Assembly (NCBI RefSeq): GCF_004358345.1
Contig: NZ_CP037952.1
Coordinates: 4,464,001-4,528,000 of the forward strand
Direction of reading: 5' to 3'
DNA from: Parashewanella spongiae
GTDB taxonomy: Bacteria > Pseudomonadota > Gammaproteobacteria > Enterobacterales > Shewanellaceae
Length of the DNA stretch: 64,000 nt
The notes under the pieces were generated by a model. That model was not told the DNA's origin and ran no database searches. It saw nothing but the letters and a program-made list of their open reading frames with translations. A program made the translations under genes and the position numbers. This document shows, one piece after another, positions 1 through 7,999 of this stretch. Position 1 is the stretch's first letter, and each line of letters starts with the position of its first letter.

Positions 1-1
1 T

Positions 2-418
2 GGCCGCAAAGACTATCAACAACTCGTAGTCATCCAAACCTTAGTCAATGATTTAGCGTTGCCGATAAAAGTCATAGGCGTAGATACTTATCGAGAGCCA
101 AACGGTCTTGCCATGAGTTCCCGCAATAATTACTTAACCACTGAGCAAAAAGAACAAGCGGCTGTAATAAAAAAATCCATGGATAGGCTCACTCATCAAT
201 TACAATCACACCAAGATACTGAGGCGGCCATTACAGATGCAAAACAGCAAATTCAAGATGCAGGCCTACAACCAGACTACATTACGATCCGCAATGCCCA
301 TACGTTACAAACGGTAAGCGAAGATGATAATGAATTGGTTGTCATGGTCGCCGCCAAGTTAGGCAGTACTCGGCTGATTGATAATCAGTGTTTTAATATC
401 TATACCCATGATACCTAA
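2..418 (+). CDS. panC: Pantothenate synthetase, C-terminal part (5' end outside window)
   Basis: PanC condenses D-pantoate with beta-alanine using ATP to make pantothenate in the cytoplasm. The reading frame is open from base 2 and enters the window inside the nucleotidyltransferase core (GRKDYQQLVVIQTLVNDL), followed by the family motif REPNGLAMSSRN and the small C-terminal dimer domain. About 138 codons are visible, roughly the last half of a 280-residue protein. The stop TAA is the first three bases of a 166-bp inverted-repeat element, so the original 3' end may have been trimmed by that insertion. The identification is firm; the start is not in view. Confidence 0.96.
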   Translation, partial: GRKDYQQLVVIQTLVNDLALPIKVIGVDTYREPNGLAMSSRNNYLTTEQKEQAAVIKKSMDRLTHQLQSHQDTEAAITDAKQQIQDAGLQPDYITIRNAHTLQTVSEDDNELVVMVAAKLGSTRLIDNQCFNIYTHDT

Positions 419-581
419 GTACCTGACCATAAGTTTCTTAAGATTTTCTAGTGCCCAGTTTCAGCACTCTACGGTGTTGCAACTTCGGTTACATAGCTAC
501 GGCTATGCGCCCTACATTGCGTCTTGTATAGCACTAAACCTGAGCACAATAATTATCAAAGAACTTATCGACAGGTACTTA
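416..581 (+). repeat. MITE family G, copy 1 (166 bp)
   Basis: The element begins TAAGTACCTG and ends CAGGTACTTA, with inverted similarity continuing about 20 bp inward. A second copy of exactly the same length lies at 17450-17615 in the opposite orientation. It has no credible coding capacity. The first three bases are the stop codon of panC. Mobilisation by a transposase elsewhere in the genome is inferred. Confidence 0.85.
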
Positions 582-976
582 AAGATGCATCTTTGTACCG
601 TCATTCAATCAAAAGCAGTGATCATAAATTCACTGCTTTTCTGAATTGCTATCGAAAATTTTTTCTGCGTTTAAGGGAGCCACCAACTGACATTTCTAGG
701 TTAAAACAATTTATGGTTTTATTAAAAAATTGGACATTGTAATTGTCGATGAATACAAAACACCAATTAAGCCATGGAGAATTGCGTACAAGTTAAATAA
801 CCTGAGCTATGTTCATATATTTTCTCTCCCCTCCATATCACTTGATAGATAAACAGTGTCTCTTTATAAACACTGGCTTAACGACATAGAAAAAAAACCA
901 AATAATAAATAACATTGCCTTAAATTTATATTAAATTGAGAGTCACGCTTGATGTTTAGAAAAGTAGAAAAGCTAA
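582..976. other. Gene-free stretch: repeat relic and conserved leader of the first tandem paralogue
   Basis: No gene is supported here. Bases 655-710 resemble a decayed right end of family B (TTTTTTCTGCG, then ACATTTCTAGG). From about 850 to 976 the sequence is the leader that also precedes the paralogues at 2805 and 4411. It includes the small inverted repeat AGTGT/ACACT around a T-rich loop, and the run AATTGAGAGTCAC about 35 bases before the start codon. Confidence 0.6.
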
Positions 977-1900
977 ATGATACCTTTACCCCCTATATCC
1001 CCTTTCCCCCCGTTGTTACCTATACGTGATGTTTCCGAGAATAATCTTCTATATCCGCAATATTTGTTTATTAACTCTCAGGTATATGCTGTGATCAATA
1101 CACCTCCACAACAACTTTTTTTTAATCCCACACCAGCCCAAATCATACAACCTAAGCCTATAACGCTAAATTATCAGACAAGAGTACAATATCATGGCCT
1201 TCTCCAGAGTGGAGAGATCTCTGAGCAAAATTCAAGAGGTCTAGAGGTTAATGAAGGACAAAATGACCAACTCAGAAAGGTAGAACCTAAGAAACCTAAA
1301 ATTAAACGGAAAATACTCACTTTTGATGAAAGAATAAAATATTTTGGCCTTCTCCAGCAAGGAAAAATCACTGGGCAACAATTAAAAGATAAAGGGCTTA
1401 GTGACAGCCAAATTGCTCGGCTCATAAAGGAAGAACCTAAGAAGCCTAAGCCTAAATCTAAAACACCAACTTTTGAGAAAAGAACAGAATATCACAACGG
1501 TCTCAAAAGTGGAGCGGTAACAGAAAAGCATTTAATAAATCAAGGGCTTACAACATGTCAAATTACTCAACTCAAGAGAAAAGAACCTAAGCAACCTAAG
1601 CCACATAAGCCACATAAGCCACATAATTCATTTACCCTTAAAGAAAGAACAGAGTTTCACTTTCAACTTCAAAATGAAGACGTAGATTTGGTAAAAGAAA
1701 AAGGGTTAAGTCGTAGGCAAATTGCTCAACTCAAAAAGAATGAACCCAGACGCCCTAGGCAACATAAGAAACATATTCCTCTGTCACTCGCAACAAAGAA
1801 AATATATCGCATTCAACTTGAAACAGGAATAACTACCGAGGAAGCTTTAAAAAGTGAAGGAATATCTGATTGGCAAATTAAGACTATTAGGGTCTGTTGA
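977..1900 (+). CDS. Tandem paralogue 1: proline-rich leader plus five HTH-like repeats, unknown function
   Basis: I do not recognise this 307-residue protein. Residues 3-15 are Pro/Leu-rich. Residues 16-60 are unique. Five units of about 50 residues follow at roughly 63-105, 113-156, 164-205, 218-258 and 268-305. Each has the pattern hTFxxRxxYxxxLxxGxITExxLxxxGLSxxQIxxLxxxEP, and basic proline-rich linkers (EPKKPKPK, EPRRPRQHKK) join them. GLSxxQIxxL resembles a helix-turn-helix, so nucleic-acid binding is possible but unproven. There is no signal peptide or membrane segment. The start has no strong Shine-Dalgarno site; an overlapping short frame begins at 951. A family A element inserted at 1890 replaces the ancestral ending IRQA with IRVC. 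Confidence 0.75.
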   Translation: MIPLPPISPFPPLLPIRDVSENNLLYPQYLFINSQVYAVINTPPQQLFFNPTPAQIIQPKPITLNYQTRVQYHGLLQSGEISEQNSRGLEVNEGQNDQLRKVEPKKPKIKRKILTFDERIKYFGLLQQGKITGQQLKDKGLSDSQIARLIKEEPKKPKPKSKTPTFEKRTEYHNGLKSGAVTEKHLINQGLTTCQITQLKRKEPKQPKPHKPHKPHNSFTLKERTEFHFQLQNEDVDLVKEKGLSRRQIAQLKKNEPRRPRQHKKHIPLSLATKKIYRIQLETGITTEEALKSEGISDWQIKTIRVC

Positions 1901-2442
1901 TCTTTCGTGATTGTTTTTGCAGCGATAAATTGGTTATTTTATGCAAGGCAGAGTTTGTGAGGTTTGGTTATTATCGACATACAAAACTGTCGTTACTTCG
2001 TTTCCAAATAAGAAAACGATAACGCAGCACCTTTTATTTAGAAAGAGCGACCAATTTACGCTCTCTCTTTTTTCGATGCTTTTGAGCATTCACTGTTCTG
2101 TGTTGTGACCAGCTCACATAGATGGCTAAGCATCACTGCTCACGCCTTGAACCTAAAAACATCAGTTGAACGCTGAGTATACGAGTAACTGTTTGAGCAA
2201 TACGATGATTTTATCATCATGGCACTTCACTCAATGAGTGAAGTGCTCTACGCTCACAAGCTTGCTAAAATGACTGCTATCTGCGTTGTAACTTTTGCAA
2301 GTAGAATAACTACTTGCTGTAAGCTACGCCTTACTATCAGCCATTTTTTCTACGCTTGAGAACGCAGTCAACTGATGTTTCTAGGTTGAACAGATAAATG
2401 CTCAAATAGCACAAAATTTAATCCTGAAAGATCAACAGACCC
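1890..2442 (+). repeat. MITE family A, copy 1, carrying a nested family B element
   Basis: Ends are GGGTCTGTTGATCTTTC and its near-complement, flanked on both sides by TA (1888-1889 and 2443-2444). TA duplication is typical of Tc1/mariner-IS630 transposition, so an IS630-like enzyme is a plausible mobiliser (inference). Removing the element and one TA restores the reading frame seen in the paralogue at 4411-5336. That supports a precise insertion. Length is 553 bp, including the nested B element and its duplication. Confidence 0.9.
2152..2385 (+). repeat. MITE family B, copy 1, nested in A
   Basis: This 234-bp element begins CCTAAAAACATCAGTTGA and ends TCAACTGATGTTTCTAGG. It is flanked by direct repeats TTGAA (2147-2151 and 2386-2390). 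The unoccupied site can be read in the A copies at 3824 and 46410, where TTGAACAGATAAA runs through uninterrupted. Confidence 0.92.
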
Positions 2443-2804
2443 TAGGCAAGCATAGATGGAATAATCGATTATAGGTTTGCACTGACAAAATCGTCACTTG
2501 CAATATTTGTAATTTACTCTAACACCTTCTTTTGAGCAGTCAGAAAAGCAATGAAATCACGTTATAAATACTCTTGGGCAGATATTGAAACATAATTATA
2601 ACTGCAATCCTTTGATAACAAAGATAATAATTTAGGGATATATTTGAGCGGGGAAAACTCGATAACCAACAGAAATTGCCAGAGTGTCTTTTTATAAACA
2701 CTGGCTTAACGACATAGAAAAAAATCCAAATAATAAATAACATTACCTTGAATTTATATTAAATTGAGAGTCACTCTTGATATTTAGAAAAGTAGAAAAG
2801 CTAA
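2443..2804 (+). promoter_or_regulatory. Spacer between paralogues 1 and 2 with conserved leader
   Basis: No gene is seen here. The first 80 bases are the 3' flank of copy 1, matching the 3' flanks of copies 2 and 3 (GGAATAATCGATTAT and onward). From about 2600 the sequence is nearly identical to 4215-4410 upstream of copy 3, so the whole transcription unit was duplicated with its flanks. A small inverted repeat (AGTGT...ACACT) lies at 2682-2703. A promoter is expected but I cannot name clear -10/-35 boxes. Confidence 0.5.
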
Positions 2805-3659
2805 ATGATACCTTTACCCCCTTTACCCCCTTTACCCCCTTTATCTCCTTTACCCCCTTTATCTCCTTTACCCCCTTTACCCCCTTTACCCCCTTTATCT
2901 CCTTTACCCCCTTTATCTCCTTTACCCCCGTTGTTACCTATACATCATGATTCCGAGAGTAATCTTCTATATCCGCAATATTTGGATATTAACTCTCAGG
3001 TATATGCTGCGGCCAATACGCCTCCACAACAATTTTCTTTTAATGCCACACCAGCTAAAATAACACAACCTAAGCCTAAAAGGCTAAACTACCATACAAG
3101 AATACAATATCATGGCCTTCTCCAGAGTGGAGAGTTCACTGAGCAACATTCAACAAGTCAAGAGCTTAATGAAGGACAAATTGACCGACTCAGAAAGGAA
3201 AAACCTAGGCGACCAATGCCTAAACCTAAGATACTAACTTTTGAACAAAAAACAGAATGCCATGAAGGTCTCAAGAGTGGAGCCATTACTGAGCAAGATT
3301 TAACACATAAAGGGCTTAGTGTTTGGCAAATTGAGCGACTCAAAGAGGAAGAGCCTAATCCTCCTAAGTCACATAAACCACATAATTCATTTAGCCTTAA
3401 AAAAAGAATAGAGTTTTACGCTAAACTTAAAAACGGAGAAGTAGATGAATTAATAGGTAGAGGGTTAAGTCGCAAGCAAATTGAGTACCTCGAAAAGAAA
3501 GAACTCAGACATCCTAGGCAACATGAGAAACATCGTCCTCTGTCACTCGCAACAAAGAAAAAATATCGTATTCAACTTGAAACTGGAATAACTACCGAGG
3601 AAACGTTAAAAAGTGAAGGAATATCTAGTTGGCAAATTAAGAATATTAAGCAAGCATAG
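2805..3659 (+). CDS. Tandem paralogue 2: long poly-Pro/Leu leader plus four HTH-like repeats
   Basis: This 284-residue protein is a clear paralogue of the ORF at 977. Its leader is an extended PLPPLSPLPPL tract at residues 3-45. The body follows the same plan but has four repeat units rather than five; one internal unit has been lost. Conserved positions again include GLSxxQIxxL and ITEQDL, and linkers are basic and proline-rich. The C-terminus ends IKNIKQA, the uninterrupted family ending. There is no signal peptide. Function is unknown; a DNA-binding or scaffold role would fit the repeats and charge but is inference. It is the only copy without a frameshift or an insertion at its end. Confidence 0.75.
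   Translation: MIPLPPLPPLPPLSPLPPLSPLPPLPPLPPLSPLPPLSPLPPLLPIHHDSESNLLYPQYLDINSQVYAAANTPPQQFSFNATPAKITQPKPKRLNYHTRIQYHGLLQSGEFTEQHSTSQELNEGQIDRLRKEKPRRPMPKPKILTFEQKTECHEGLKSGAITEQDLTHKGLSVWQIERLKEEEPNPPKSHKPHNSFSLKKRIEFYAKLKNGEVDELIGRGLSRKQIEYLEKKELRHPRQHEKHRPLSLATKKKYRIQLETGITTEETLKSEGISSWQIKNIKQA
2812..2930 (+). repeat. 9-bp coding tandem repeat (CCCCCTTTA and TCTCCTTTA units)
   Basis: About thirteen tandem 9-base units encode the PLP/PLS tract of paralogue 2. Copies 1 and 3 hold only two to four degenerate units at the same place. Near-identity of the units points to recent expansion by slippage or unequal exchange. Confidence 0.9.
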
Positions 3660-3823
3660 ATGGAATAATCGATTATGGTTTTGCACTGACAAAATCGTCA
3701 CATGCATTATTTGAAATTTACTCTAACACCTACTTTTGATCACTCCGAAAATCCACTTAACATTAATTTTATGGGAACGCCCTGAAAAATTAGTTTATCT
3801 TAATGAAAAATAGCTAAGTGCTA

Positions 3824-4078
3824 GGGGCTGTTTATCTTTCGTGATTATTTTTGCAGCGATAAATTGGTCGTTTTATACAAGACAGAGCTTGTGCGGTTTG
3901 GCATTCCAAATAAGCAAGCGATAACGCAGGAGAAATGACCAATTTACGCTGTCTTAGATGCTTTTGAGCGTTCTGTGTTGTAACCCGTTTACTTAGATGA
4001 CTAAGCTTCACTGCTTACGCTTTGAACAGATAAACACTCAAATAGCACAAAATTTAATCCTGAAAGATAAACAGCCTC
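3824..4078 (+). repeat. MITE family A, copy 2 (empty B site)
   Basis: A 255-bp diverged copy starts GGGGCTGTTTATC and ends GATAAACAGCCTC, with TA on each side (3822-3823 and 4079-4080). Internal deletions shorten the middle. It carries no family B insert. It separates the 3' flank of paralogue 2 from the leader of paralogue 3. Confidence 0.85.
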
Positions 4079-4410
4079 TAACAGTTAATCATTCTTTGTA
4101 TCGACTACTCTCTGCATTAGGTAAAATTTTGGCTCTATAAATATGAAAAGAGTCGTTATACCAATACTGAATTTTAAGCTTATCACGATTCTTATTGCAA
4201 AACACACTGCAACCCTTTGATAAAATCGATAATAATTTAGGGAGATATTTGCACGGGGAAAACTCGATAACCAACAGAAATTGCCAGAGTGTCTTTTTAT
4301 AAACACTGGCTTAACGACATGAAAAAATAATCCAAATAATAAATAACATTACCTTGAATTTATATTAAATTGAGAGTCACTCTTGATGTTTAGAAAAGTA
4401 AAAAAGCTAA

Positions 4411-5336
4411 ATGATACCTGCACCCTCTTTATTCCCTTTGCTCCCGTGGTTACCTATACGACGTGATGTTCCCGAGAGCAATCTTCAATGTCCGCAATAT
4501 TTGTTTTTTAACTCTCAGGTATATGTTGCGGTCAATAGACTTCCACAGCCGCTTTTTTTGGCTCCACATCAGCCCAAACAACACGACCTAAGCCTAAAAG
4601 GCTAACTTATGAGACAAGAATACAATATCATGACCTTCTCCAAAGTGGAGACATCACTGATCAATATTTAAGAACTCAAGGGCTTAATGAAGGACAAATT
4701 GAACGACTCAAAAAAGTAGAACCTAAGGTGCCTAACACTAAATGTAAAATACTCACTTTTAATGAAAGAAAAAATCTTTTTGACCTTCTCCAGCGTAAAG
4801 AAATCACTGAGCAAGATTTAAAAGATCAAGGGCTTAGTGTCGGGCAAATTGCTCGACTTAGAAAGGAAGAACCTAAGCGGCCTAAGCCTAAATCTAAAAT
4901 GCTAACTTTTGAACAAAGAACACAATATTACAACGGTCTCAATAGTGGAGCAATTACTAAGCAAGACTTAATAAATCAAGGGGTTAGCGCTAATCAAATT
5001 ACTTGGCTCACAAGGAAAGAACCTAAGCGACCTAGGCCACATCGGGCACATATGCCATATAATTCATTTAGCCTTGAAGAAAGAATAGAGTTTCGCGCTC
5101 AACTTCTAAATGGAGAAGAGGATAAATTAAAGGAAAAAAGGTTAAGTCGTAGGCAAATTGATCTACTCAGAAAGAAAGAACCCAGACCCCATAGGGAACA
5201 TAAAAAGTATAAACGTCTGACACTCGAAACAAAGAAAGAATATCGCATTCAACTTGAAACTGGAATAACTACCGAAGAAGCTTTAAAAAGTGAAGGAATA
5301 TCTGATTGGCAAATTAAGACTATTAGGCAAGCATAG
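4411..5336 (+). pseudogene. Tandem paralogue 3, frameshifted
   Basis: This is the third copy of the proline-leader/HTH-like repeat family. The first 65 codons match copy 1 (MIPAPSLFPLLPWLPIRRDV and on). The frame is then lost at a T run near 4552-4560: copy 1 has eight T followed by AATCCC, while this copy has seven T and one base fewer overall. After the lost base the second frame runs open through five repeat units to the family ending IKTIRQA. An ATG-less remainder from about 4728 could not be expected to start well. Treat it as a pseudogene, or as a gene switched off by slippage in the T run; the sequence alone cannot distinguish the two. Confidence 0.8.
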
Positions 5337-5410
5337 GTGGAATAATCGATTATGGTTTTTCACTAACAAAATCATGACATGCATTATTTGCAATTTTCCA
5401 TAACACCTTC

Positions 5411-5470
5411 TTAGGAAAGTTGCGGAAAAAGTATACCGGTGAGTTATCGTCACTCCAGCGCAGGCTGGAA
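5411..5470 (-). repeat. Family D fragment fused to family A
   Basis: The sequence starting TTAGGAAAGTTGCGG and reaching the hairpin CCAGCGCAGGCTGG is the right part of family D in reverse orientation (compare 52252 and 37490). It runs directly into the middle of a family A element at about 5470. The junction falls in the shared stretch around AACGATAACGCAG, which suggests recombination between the two repeats. Confidence 0.75.
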
Positions 5471-5638
5471 ACGATAACGCAGCAGAAATGACCAATTTAC
5501 GCTGTCTTCGATGCTTTTGAGCATTCACTGTTCTGTGTTGTGACCAGCTCACTTAGATGGCTAAGCATCACTGCTCACGCCTTGAACAGATAAATGCTCC
5601 AATAGCATAATATTTAATCCTGAAAGATCAACAGACCC
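5471..5638 (+). repeat. MITE family A, copy 3 (5' truncated)
   Basis: Only the right part of family A is present, ending GATCAACAGACCC at 5638. The expected TA does not follow. Instead the sequence passes straight into the end of the IS110-family element, which apparently inserted at the A terminus. Confidence 0.8.
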
Positions 5639-7118
5639 TTCTATGAGGACATCTTTGTCAAGCCCTTCAGTTTTTACTTTATTTCATTCAGTTTCTCTGG
5701 TTAAAAGTGTTGCTCAGGTTTTGTTGTGTCAGCTTAATGGCTAACCACCTTCTATCCGTTCTGACTTTAGTCAGTCACCTTAAATTGCATGCGCATTATC
5801 ACGCCTAACCTGAATAATGATACTAACTCTTCTAGAAAAACGATTTAGCCTTGCTTATCAAGGGGCTGTACAGTTAGCATCGAACAACGCTTTACTACAT
5901 TTTACTCTTTACTTGGTTATTTTGATTAAAGTGACATCGTTGCACCTGATGGCACTTCTCCATGCTCTAAATACTTCCACAGTTTGATAAGAAGTTTACG
6001 TGCCATAGCAACAATGCCGATGCGTCTCATTCGTTTACTGCCATGAGCGAAACGCTGTTCGAACCATAAACTCAATTCTGATTTGGGTTGATACCGTAAC
6101 CAAAACCAACTGAGTTCAACCATAATCTTTCGTATTCGTCGATTACCTGACTTGCAAATGCCTTGCTCTCTTTGACTGTCACCACTATCGTAAGGCGTTG
6201 GTGTCATTCCTGCACAAGCTCCCACTTGTTTAGCGTTTTTAAATTCTCGCCAATGGAAAAACTCTGTTACTAATACCCAGCTCGATTGCCAGCCTACGCC
6301 TTTAAGCTGCATGAGCTGATTAATTTTTTGCGATGCGTCATCACAGTCATCAAGAACACGTTGTTTTTGTAATTTCTCAATTGCTTTAATTTGCTTGTCG
6401 ACAATTTCATGCCTATCAAGTTCTCGCTCTATTTCCGTCACTAAATCTGTCGGTAAAGGCTTATTGAGAACCGCCGTCTTAAGTTGATTAACTTTCCCCT
6501 TTAGTTTAGAGATATTTTCCACGCTGATACCATGCAAACACAGAAGTGACTTAATTCGTGCGCTGTGACTGCCACGCTCTTTTACTAATCGTTCTCGCTC
6601 TCGGTTAATTCGTCGCTTATCTTCAGCTTCTACATTTGGAACATTGATGATATTTAAAGCTTCTTGCTCTCCAGAGTGATAACGCATCAGTAAACGGAGC
6701 AAAGCAATCACATCAACTCTATCGGTTTTGACTTTCTTCTGTTTTCGGCTGACTTCAATACTGGCTGAGTCAATCACATGATTTTCGATGCCGTCTTTAA
6801 TTAACGCTCTGTGTATCCAGAATCCGTCTCTACCTGCTTCGTAACAGCTAATGACTTTGCAGTTTTCAACGCAGAATAGCTTTTCTTTTGCTAAGGCTAT
6901 TTCATGATGTAGGGCTTTCCAGTCTCGGGAATCAATCGTTTTGACTCTCTTTTTTTCACCATTTGAAAAGCCAAGCTTCCAAGTTTTACTGCTAAGTTCA
7001 AAAGCAATGTACAAATTAACAAATTTTGCGTTATCTTTTACTTGAAGGACGGTGCTCATAATATTCCCCTTGTGTTGTGGTAACTAAAGGGTAGTTGAGT
7101 TACTGTCCTTCATAGTTT
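5639..7118 (-). mobile_element. IS110-family insertion sequence, probably IS1111 group
   Basis: The element holds one transposase gene (5926-7059, minus strand). It is bounded on the left by the end of an A repeat and on the right by a C repeat. Subterminal sequences CTATGAGGACA near 5643 and the complement of TGTCCTTCATAG near 7105 form an imperfect inverted repeat, a feature of the IS1111 group. The non-coding segment is long (about 285 bp) downstream of the transposase and short (about 60 bp) upstream. In IS1111-type elements the guide (bridge) RNA is encoded on the downstream side, so 5640-5925 is its likely place. Exact ends are uncertain by several bases. Confidence 0.75.
5926..7059 (-). 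CDS. IS110-family transposase (DEDD recombinase)
   Basis: This 377-residue protein has the two-part IS110 architecture. An N-terminal RuvC-like DEDD domain (VNLYIAFELSSKTWKLGF, then YEAGRDGFWIHRAL and KTDRVDVIAL) is followed by a charged coiled region. The C-terminal domain has LKGVGWQSSW and the serine-containing block PYDSGDSQREQGI with GNRRIRKIM. The first acidic position reads Glu rather than the usual Asp, as I read it. The gene appears intact, so the element could be active. Family members recombine with the aid of a structured RNA made from the element end. Neighbouring genes share no function with it. Confidence 0.92.
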   Translation of the reverse strand: MSTVLQVKDNAKFVNLYIAFELSSKTWKLGFSNGEKKRVKTIDSRDWKALHHEIALAKEKLFCVENCKVISCYEAGRDGFWIHRALIKDGIENHVIDSASIEVSRKQKKVKTDRVDVIALLRLLMRYHSGEQEALNIINVPNVEAEDKRRINRERERLVKERGSHSARIKSLLCLHGISVENISKLKGKVNQLKTAVLNKPLPTDLVTEIERELDRHEIVDKQIKAIEKLQKQRVLDDCDDASQKINQLMQLKGVGWQSSWVLVTEFFHWREFKNAKQVGACAGMTPTPYDSGDSQREQGICKSGNRRIRKIMVELSWFWLRYQPKSELSLWFEQRFAHGSKRMRRIGIVAMARKLLIKLWKYLEHGEVPSGATMSL

Positions 7119-7212
7119 CTAGTGCCTTTGCTTTTTCCTATAGAAAATAACTGGATACCAGCCTTCGCTGGTATGACAAAGATCGGTACTTTCTAAATCG
7201 CTAGCTCCCTTA
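7119..7212 (-). repeat. Repeat family C, copy 1 (94 bp)
   Basis: The element runs from CTAGTGCCTTTGC to GCTAGCTCCCTTA and contains the hairpin ATACCAGCCTTCGCTGGTAT. Other copies lie at 12487 and 36743. Here it is the outer partner of an interrupted C-D unit: C (reverse), IS110 element, A, D (reverse). Confidence 0.85.
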
Positions 7213-7419
7213 TGTGTGCATTTCGGAAATCAACTCAACGACTACATTTAGTTATGCCGTGCTAAACAGTAGAAAAGTTAAACAAACTAGACTAATTACC
7301 GCTCACACACAATTTCAACTGACCTCTTTTACATTCGCAAATTCATTCATTCTCTGATATGGTAACCACTTAAAATATACGGAATTATTCGATACTTCAT
7401 ATTCTTATTGGGAAGGTGA

Positions 7420-7935
7420 ATGTATCAAACTGACAGGATGCTCTTCCCAATGGCACGGTTTGCTATTTCAATATTAGGGATACTGATGGCTCACTCAGTA
7501 TCTGCAAGCACCATTTTTAAGTGCATAAAAGACGATAAAATTGTCTTTTCTCAGATCGTTTGTCCTAATGAATTTAAACAGCATACAATTGAATACCAAC
7601 TCGGGGTAACAACAGAAACAGATTCTGACAAAGTTGCTACGAAACAAGATCCCCTTCATACCATATTGAATGATAAAACGATTTCCCGTGAAAAGTTGCT
7701 TATGCTCATCAAAGGCGAAATCTCCCGTTTACATCAGGAGAATAGTTACCATGAAGTATTACGTTCTAGTGAATTACAAAAGTTAGAGCGAAAACGCTAT
7801 TGGCAAGAGAAGGAAAAGAACGATCCTGAGCACATTAAAGGCATAAAGAAAATCAATGAGCACTTTAATTCAATGAACGCGATTAACGACACTACCATAA
7901 AAGTCTTATCAGAACGTTACCAACAAATTGAGTGA
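7420..7935 (+). CDS. Small secreted protein, DUF4124-like N-terminal region
   Basis: This 171-residue protein starts after GGAAGGTGA. A hydrophobic segment (MARFAISILGILMAHSVSAS) should act as a signal peptide, cleaved near residue 30. The mature start TIFKCIKDDKIVFSQIVCPNEF has two cysteines and the short beta pattern of DUF4124-type periplasmic domains (usually YRWVDENGVVHYSD-like). The remainder is charged and probably helical (KLERKRYWQEKEKNDPEHIKGI). Function is unknown. It stands alone, is followed by a strong terminator, and lies between the IS element and the yadGH genes. Confidence 0.75.
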   Translation: MYQTDRMLFPMARFAISILGILMAHSVSASTIFKCIKDDKIVFSQIVCPNEFKQHTIEYQLGVTTETDSDKVATKQDPLHTILNDKTISREKLLMLIKGEISRLHQENSYHEVLRSSELQKLERKRYWQEKEKNDPEHIKGIKKINEHFNSMNAINDTTIKVLSERYQQIE

Positions 7936-7944
7936 TCTATAACA

Positions 7945-7973
7945 AATCAACCGACAAATGTCGGTTGATTTTA
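7945..7973 (+). terminator. Rho-independent terminator after the DUF4124-like gene
   Basis: Perfect 12-bp stem AATCAACCGACA/TGTCGGTTGATT with a two-base loop, followed by TTTAAGTTT, ten bases after the stop codon. Confidence 0.85.
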
Positions 7974-7999
7974 AGTTTCCATGTCCCGTAAAACCACGA

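Noticed and set aside
378-742. Open frames of 72-88 codons over the region after panC
   Set aside because: They lie inside MITE G and repeat relics, one overlaps panC, and similar frames appear in the other G copy simply because the DNA is shared.
951-1030. Short alternative frame starting MFRKVEKLND upstream of paralogue 1
   Set aside because: It has a better Shine-Dalgarno position but stops after about 25 codons and has lost its start codon in copy 2 (ATA). It is unlikely to be a conserved protein.
1920-2140. Multiple near-identical repeat blocks considered as a CRISPR array
   Set aside because: Copies are dispersed, 90-550 bp long, with inverted ends and target duplications, and there are no regular short spacers or cas genes.
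977-5336. TAL-effector-like repeat code
   Set aside because: The units are about 50 residues, few in number and divergent, without paired variable residues at a fixed position. Only a general analogy to repeat DNA binders can be made.
5283-5552. 89-codon frame on the minus strand
   Set aside because: It crosses the end of the paralogue 3 pseudogene and two different repeats, so it is an accident of composition.
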